Assembly: GCF_022808175.1 (NCBI RefSeq)
Contig: NZ_JALGBX010000019.1
Span: 1-64,000, forward strand
Origin: Streptomyces sp. AP-93
GTDB lineage: Bacteria; Actinomycetota; Actinomycetes; Streptomycetales; Streptomycetaceae
Direction: 5' to 3'
Length of the DNA stretch: 64,000 nucleotides
Shown: positions 59,812 through 64,000 of the stretch, piece by piece
How the letters are laid out: the number at the start of each line of letters is the position of its first letter
Position numbering within the stretch: the stretch's first letter is position 1
Program-made: the position numbers and the translations under genes
Notes under the pieces: generated by a model
Told to the model about the DNA's origin: nothing
What the model saw: the letters and a program-made list of their open reading frames with translations, nothing else
The model's database searches: none

Positions 59812-61815
59812 TCAGGTGCGCAGCACCACCAGCCCGTCGAGCCCGTCGGCCGTCCGCAGGCTGCCGGGCACCAGCGGGGCGAAGGTGCGCGGGAGCGCCA
59901 GGCCCGGAGCCCCGTCGCCCTCGGGGGCGTCGAAGAGGTACGCCGCCTCCGAGGAGCTGTCGCTGACCAGATGCGGCCCGTCCGCCCCTGCCGTGGCCCG
60001 CGTCAGCGGAGTCCGGAAGAGGCTGCGCAGCTGGCGCAGGGTCTCCGCCGTGACCGGTACGGGCAGTGGCAGCGGCTCCGGCTCCGCCGGGCCCCGCGAG
60101 GGCTCCGGCCCGGCTGCCCCGTCGGCCGGGCCGGCGGCCCCGCCCGGGCCGTCGGCTGCGAACGCGGCGTCGATGGCGTCCGTACCGTCCGTACCGTCCG
60201 CGCCGCCCGTCGCGGCGGCGCCGTCCGGCGGGATCGCCCCCGCCAGCAGCAGCGCCAGCAGCACCGGAACCGCCTTGAGCCGGAGCGCCTCGGTGGCCCG
60301 GGCCAGCCGGTGCGCGTGCCCGCCGGGCAGCGACAGCGCGAGGCTGCCCGCCGCGTCTCCGAGCGCGAGGGGCACCGCCGCGCACACCACGCCGGGGGCG
60401 TACTCGCGCAGGTCGAAGACGGGGGCTCCCGGAGCCACCGCGTCGAGCGCGCTGAACAGGGCCCGGCTGTCGGTGATGGTCCGCTCGGTGAGCCGGGCGG
60501 GCCGGTGCCGGGCCACGTGGTCGGCGCGGCCGTCGTGGTCGAGCTGGCTCAGCAGGCACTTGCCCACCGCGCTGGCGTGCGCCGCGTCCCGGAAGTCCAC
60601 CCACTCCCGCACCGGCGGGGCGCCGGGCCCGTCCGCCATCTGGGTGATCCGGACCTCCCCCTCCGCGTACCGGCTCAGGTACACGGCCGCGCCCGCGCTG
60701 TCCCGCGCCAGGGCCAGCGTGCGCTGCAACTGGCCCGCCAGGCCCCGGCCGCCCGGGGCCGCGAGCCGGTCGAGGGCCGGCCCGGGGGCGTAAACCCCGA
60801 CGCCGGACCGGTACGCGTACTCCTCCTCGCAGAGCATCGACAGCAGCGGCCCGAGCTCCGCGTCGGCCAGACCGGCCTCCCGCCCGAGCCGCCCGGACCG
60901 TACGCCGAGCGGCCGCCGCTGCAGGACCCGTACGACGGCCAGGGCGCGCCGCGCCGCCGCCAGGGCCTCGCCCCCGCCGGGCTGGACGACGGTCCCGCGG
61001 GCCGCCGCCGTCAGCGCGGGGTGGCGCAGCGGTCCCGAGCCCAGCCGGCCCGCCCCCGGCCGTGGCGGCCTCGGCGGCCGCGGCGGAGCGGCCGGCGGCC
61101 GGAAGGCGTCCAGCGCCCGGGACACCCCGGGCCTGGGCAGCGGCACCGGGCCCAGGTCGGGGTCGTCGAGCTGGTCGACGTAGCGCAGGACGGCCGCCTG
61201 CGCGCACAGCCGTACCTCGCGGAGGTCCCGGCGCCCGCTCGGCCGGAAGCGGCGCCGGCCCAGCTCACGGGCCCAGATCCGGGCGTCATGGTGCTCACCG
61301 CGCCGCGAGTGGTCGAGGAAGAGGCAGTACGCGGCGTGCGTGGTCCGGCTGCGTCCGGACCCGGCGGCGAACTGCCACCAGAACCGGGCCCCTTCGCGCA
61401 GTCCGGCCAGGTGCAGCAGGCAGCCGAAGACGACGGCGCCGGGCAGGTCGGCGTGGCCGCCGCTCTCGAAGGCGTCGAGCCGATCCCGGGCCCCCGCCCC
61501 GCACACGGAGGCCAGGCAGGCGGCCTTGAGGTCGCGGCCGGCCCGCTCGGCGTCCAGCGGGAGGTCCCGCAAGGGGTCGCTCCAGCCCAACGTGCGGCGC
61601 CGGGCGTGGGTTCCGCCGCGCCTGGGGGCCGGGGCGGAGGACGGCTTCGGCGCCGGGGCCGCGCTGTCGGCGCCCCGCAGCAGCCGGGCCTCCGCCGCGC
61701 CCAGGTCGTAGTGCGGATAGCGGTCGCGGACGCTCGCCCGGGCCAGGAACTGCTCCAGGGACCGCGGGAGTCCACCGTCCTCGCGACGGGTTCCCCGGCT
61801 CGCGTTGCGGCTCAT
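59812..61815 (-). CDS. IclR-effector-domain protein coupled to an ECF sigma factor
   Basis: A 667-residue protein. Residues 1-230 are an uncharacterised helical region (LPRSLEQFLARASVRDRYPH, FGCLLHLAGLREGARFWWQFAAG), ~285-350 a winged helix (LAVVRVLQRRPLGVRSGRLGREAGL), then an IclR-type ligand domain (REWVDFRDAAHASAVGKCLLSQLD, DLREYAPGVVCAAVPLALGD), and a Gly/Pro/Ala-rich insert (ATGGADGTDGTDAID) before the C-terminus. Its ATG overlaps the sigma gene stop (ATGA). Such proteins occur next to this sigma factor class in Streptomyces; the joint role is unknown. Confidence 0.8.
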   Translation of the reverse strand: MSRNASRGTRREDGGLPRSLEQFLARASVRDRYPHYDLGAAEARLLRGADSAAPAPKPSSAPAPRRGGTHARRRTLGWSDPLRDLPLDAERAGRDLKAACLASVCGAGARDRLDAFESGGHADLPGAVVFGCLLHLAGLREGARFWWQFAAGSGRSRTTHAAYCLFLDHSRRGEHHDARIWARELGRRRFRPSGRRDLREVRLCAQAAVLRYVDQLDDPDLGPVPLPRPGVSRALDAFRPPAAPPRPPRPPRPGAGRLGSGPLRHPALTAAARGTVVQPGGGEALAAARRALAVVRVLQRRPLGVRSGRLGREAGLADAELGPLLSMLCEEEYAYRSGVGVYAPGPALDRLAAPGGRGLAGQLQRTLALARDSAGAAVYLSRYAEGEVRITQMADGPGAPPVREWVDFRDAAHASAVGKCLLSQLDHDGRADHVARHRPARLTERTITDSRALFSALDAVAPGAPVFDLREYAPGVVCAAVPLALGDAAGSLALSLPGGHAHRLARATEALRLKAVPVLLALLLAGAIPPDGAAATGGADGTDGTDAIDAAFAADGPGGAAGPADGAAGPEPSRGPAEPEPLPLPVPVTAETLRQLRSLFRTPLTRATAGADGPHLVSDSSSEAAYLFDAPEGDGAPGLALPRTFAPLVPGSLRTADGLDGLVVLRT

Positions 61816-62417
61816 GACTCGGCCGACGTGTCGAGCAGCCGGGCGAGGCGCCGCTGCGCCTGGCCGAGCTGCGAGCGGACCGTTGCCTCGTCCACACCCA
61901 TGATCGCGGCGGCTTCGCCGGGGGTGCACTGGAGCCCGTACCGCAGCAGCACGGCGTCGCGCTGCCGTTCGGCGAGCCGGGAGACGGCGGAGTAGAAGCG
62001 GATGGTGTCGGTGAGCACCTCGTACTGGTCGGCTTCCGCGTGGGCCTCCTTGAGCGCCGCCTCGAAGGCACTGGTGTCCATCGGCTCCGGCCAGGGGCTG
62101 CGGCTGAACTGGCGGTCGATGAGCCGCTGTTTGAGGACGGTCCACGCGTAGGCGTCGAGCCGGTCCATGTGCAGCATCCGCAGCCATTCGCCCATGATCG
62201 AGTCGAAGGCGGCGTCGACCGCCTCCTCGGCCGCCGCGTCCGACCCCAGCTGCAGGTACGCGAACCGCATGTAGGCCGGGCGTCGGTCGGCGTGGAAGGC
62301 CCAGTACGACAGGCGCGCCGTCGAATCCCACTGACTCATGGGCGCCGGCCGCCGTCGCCGGCTCGGCAGACCCACGGCCCCGCCACCGGACTCCTCCGGA
62401 CCGCTGCCATCGCTCAC
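61812..62417 (-). CDS. ECF-like RNA polymerase sigma factor
   Basis: A 201-residue sigma factor. Region 2 is in RFAYLQLGSDAAAEEAVDAAFDSIMGEW and AYAWTVLKQRLIDRQ; region 4 is VSRLAERQRDAVLLRYGLQCTPGEAAAIMGVDEATVRSQLGQAQRRLARLL. The GTG at 62417 gives a Gly/Pro-rich N-terminal extension; an alternative ATG at 62339 gives MSQWDSTARLSYWAFHADR. No anti-sigma factor is adjacent, but the IclR-domain protein is translationally coupled to it. Confidence 0.85.
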   Translation of the reverse strand: MSDGSGPEESGGGAVGLPSRRRRPAPMSQWDSTARLSYWAFHADRRPAYMRFAYLQLGSDAAAEEAVDAAFDSIMGEWLRMLHMDRLDAYAWTVLKQRLIDRQFSRSPWPEPMDTSAFEAALKEAHAEADQYEVLTDTIRFYSAVSRLAERQRDAVLLRYGLQCTPGEAAAIMGVDEATVRSQLGQAQRRLARLLDTSAES

Positions 62418-62641
62418 CGCTCCACCCCATCCCGTGTGCGGGGCAAGGAAATCAGCGCGGGCGCACTCGGAGGGCGCAGAGACGAAAGCTGGAAGGATTA
62501 CGTTCGGTGATGATCATGTGGTGATCGATGTCGATCGCGCGCACGCTCAACCAGCGCAAACGCATATGCCGTTCTCCTGTGCGCCCGTTTCGTTCCCCGC
62601 CGGAGGCCACGGCGTGTGACCATCCCACGATTCACTCGTTT

Positions 62642-64000
62642 GTGGTCCTGCGCGCGAGCCTCGCTCCGACCGGCCGGGCGCGTCTCGCCGAGGCCGGGCT
62701 GGGATGGCCGCCGGCGCCGCCCTTCGTCTGGGGGCTGCGGCTGTGGCCCCCGGCGGGCGGGACCGACGAGCCCGCCCGGGCGCTGGGCGCGGCTCCGGGG
62801 CCGGTCCGGGCCGCCTTCGTCCTGCACGGCATGGACGGCCTGCCCGAGGAGGCGGTGGCCCGGCTGCTCGGGCAGGCCGGGGTGGCCGACCCGGCGGACG
62901 CCGTGCGGGAGGCGCTGGCCGCTTGGCGGGACTGGGAGGGCGGCGCCCCCGGTCGCCCGGAAGCGGGCCCGGGCGCCGGGCCGTGGGCGCGGGAGGCGCG
63001 GTCCGCGACGGAGCCGGGGGCGCTGCGCGGCGGTGCTCCGCCGCCGGGCCGCGGAGCGTGGGCCGGGCCCGGGCCCGTGGCGGGGGCGGCGGGCGGTGCC
63101 GGCTTCCGCGGCGCTGCCGGGAGCACCGGTGGGCAAGCAGGTGGGAACACCGCTGGGGAAACGCTCCTGCGGGGGCCGGACCGCGCCGAGTTCGATGCCG
63201 CCGTGGTCAGTGCCCGCCCCACCGGCCTGCTGCGCCGGCGCCGCCGTACCCGCGCAGGCTGGACCGCCGCGCGGCCGCGCTGGCCCTGGCCGCCGGGATC
63301 CTCGCGGCCGACGCGTCGCCGCCCCGCCCCGAGGCTTCGCCGCTCGCCGGACCGGCCGCCGCCGGGGCGCCAGGGCCTGTCGTCACATTCCCGTCTGCCC
63401 CGCGGCGCCTGGCACGCGCTCTCGCCGCACCGGGGGAAAGCCCACGTACGTCCAGTACGCGGACTTCCGCCCGGCACGCCGAGAGCACGCACCAGACGCC
63501 GCGGGGCCGCCCTTCGGGCGACGACGGGAATGTGACGACAGGCCCTGGACCCGGCCCGGCTGGTCCGCGTTCCCGCCGAGGCCTGGGCGGACACCGCCCG
63601 CGTCGACTTCACCGCCTGGCCCGCCCGCGGCGCCCGCACCGCCGACCGGGGTCTGCTCGCCCGCGCGCGGGCGGCCTGGGCCGCCCGGCCCCGGGAGGTG
63701 GCGGTGACGGCCGCACCGGGGACGGCGACCGACGCTCCGCTGCGCGCGCCGCAGCTCCTGTACGCGGGGAACGTCGCGGGGCGGGCGGTCGTGCTGCTGC
63801 TCGACGGGGACCGGGTGGTTCGCTACGGCGAGCCCGCTGACGGTCCTGGTCCAGCTGCGCCTGCCCGCCGGACCCCCGCAGGACGTGGCGCGGGCCCGCG
63901 GGACCGCCGTGTGCGGACGCTTCGGACAGCACCTCCTCGCGGGCACCCGGTGGAGGTCCCCGGTGGGCCGCTGGTACCTGCTGGCGGCCGGCAGCCGGGA
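62642..64000 (+). pseudogene. Broken membrane protein gene (frameshifts plus repeat insertion), runs off the window
   Basis: Coherent coding segments lie in different frames. Frame 1: VVLRASLAPTGRARLAEAGL, PPFVWGLRLWPPAGG to FDAAVVSARPTGLLRRRRR. Near 63270 the membrane segment RRAAALALAAGILAADAS continues in another frame. A 177-bp palindromic element follows (63371-63547). After it frame 1 resumes with LDPARLVRVPAEAWADTARV to DGDRVVRYGEP, and near 63836 a third frame gives LTVLVQLRLPAGPPQDVARA, GTAVCGRFGQHLLAG and GRWYLLAAG. Without lesions it would be a single-helix protein of over 400 residues, of a type I associate with this sigma factor locus. Sequencing error for the small shifts cannot be excluded. 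Confidence 0.65.
63371..63547. repeat. 177-bp palindromic repeat element (MITE/REP-like)
   Basis: Perfect 25-bp terminal inverted repeats: CAGGGCCTGTCGTCACATTC (left start, 63371) and GAATGTGACGACAGGCCCTG (right end, 63547). Inside, GCCCCGCGGCGCCTGG (63398 on) pairs with CCAGACGCCGCGGGGC (63492-63507), so almost the whole element can fold as one hairpin. No coding capacity. Confidence 0.85.

Overview
The window is very GC-rich with strong codon bias, and carries an HrdB-type principal sigma factor, MAB_1171c/ImmA-IrrE modules, a twin-arginine-rich secretome and many GTG starts. Together these point to a Streptomyces (or close relative) chromosome. Housekeeping genes such as hrdB, folD, fabH, fdhD and a tRNA-Leu suggest chromosomal core, interrupted by one IS-rich accessory patch.

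Layout. 0.1-9 kb: SRPBCC protein; MoxR AAA+ ATPase coupled to a metallopeptidase/VWA protein; hrdB (-); a methyltransferase (-); folD behind a ZTP riboswitch; a POT peptide transporter. 9-19.5 kb: a four-gene minus-strand module (duplicated HTH regulator, ImmA/IrrE metallopeptidase, FAD monooxygenase, MAB_1171c membrane protein), a small membrane protein, an XRE regulator, a Tat-exported FAD oxidoreductase, pterin dehydratase plus methyltransferase, ricin-type lectin and aldo/keto reductase. 19.7-27.8 kb: a branched-chain amino-acid-type ABC importer in which both permeases and one ATPase are fused in one 998-aa chain, then an acyl-CoA ligase and a LysR regulator. 27.9-32.9 kb: SBF transporter, 2Fe-2S ferredoxin, small secreted protein, fdhD, fabH, and a possible broken gene. 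33-40 kb: tRNA-Leu(GAG), strong terminators, transposase fragments, ybaK-like gene, a ribbon-helix-helix-like ORF with no normal start codon, a MecA-type penicillin-binding protein, a regulator fragment and an intact IS5-family element flanked by CTAG.

40.8-54.6 kb is the most distinctive region. One minus-strand operon encodes cytosolic agmatine deiminase, a family-5 solute-binding lipoprotein, two permeases, two ATPases and a Tat-exported deiminase. A second encodes another Tat-exported deiminase, a fused urease gamma-beta protein with a His-rich tail, and a divergent urease alpha subunit. Two paralogous TetR regulators flank these operons, and the same palindrome (TGACTGAAAATTCAGTCA type) overlaps the -35 box of both. 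I infer a regulon for scavenging guanidino compounds, in which deiminases make ureido products and the urease-like enzyme may cleave them; this last step is a hypothesis.

54.6-64 kb: a NACHT-LRR NTPase (bacterial NLR-like) divergent from a membrane Ser/Thr kinase, an ECF-like sigma factor coupled to an IclR-domain protein, and at the right edge a membrane-protein gene broken by frameshifts and a 177-bp palindromic repeat element. Repeat elements recur through the window, including a palindromic element translated in frame as the linker of the fused ABC protein.
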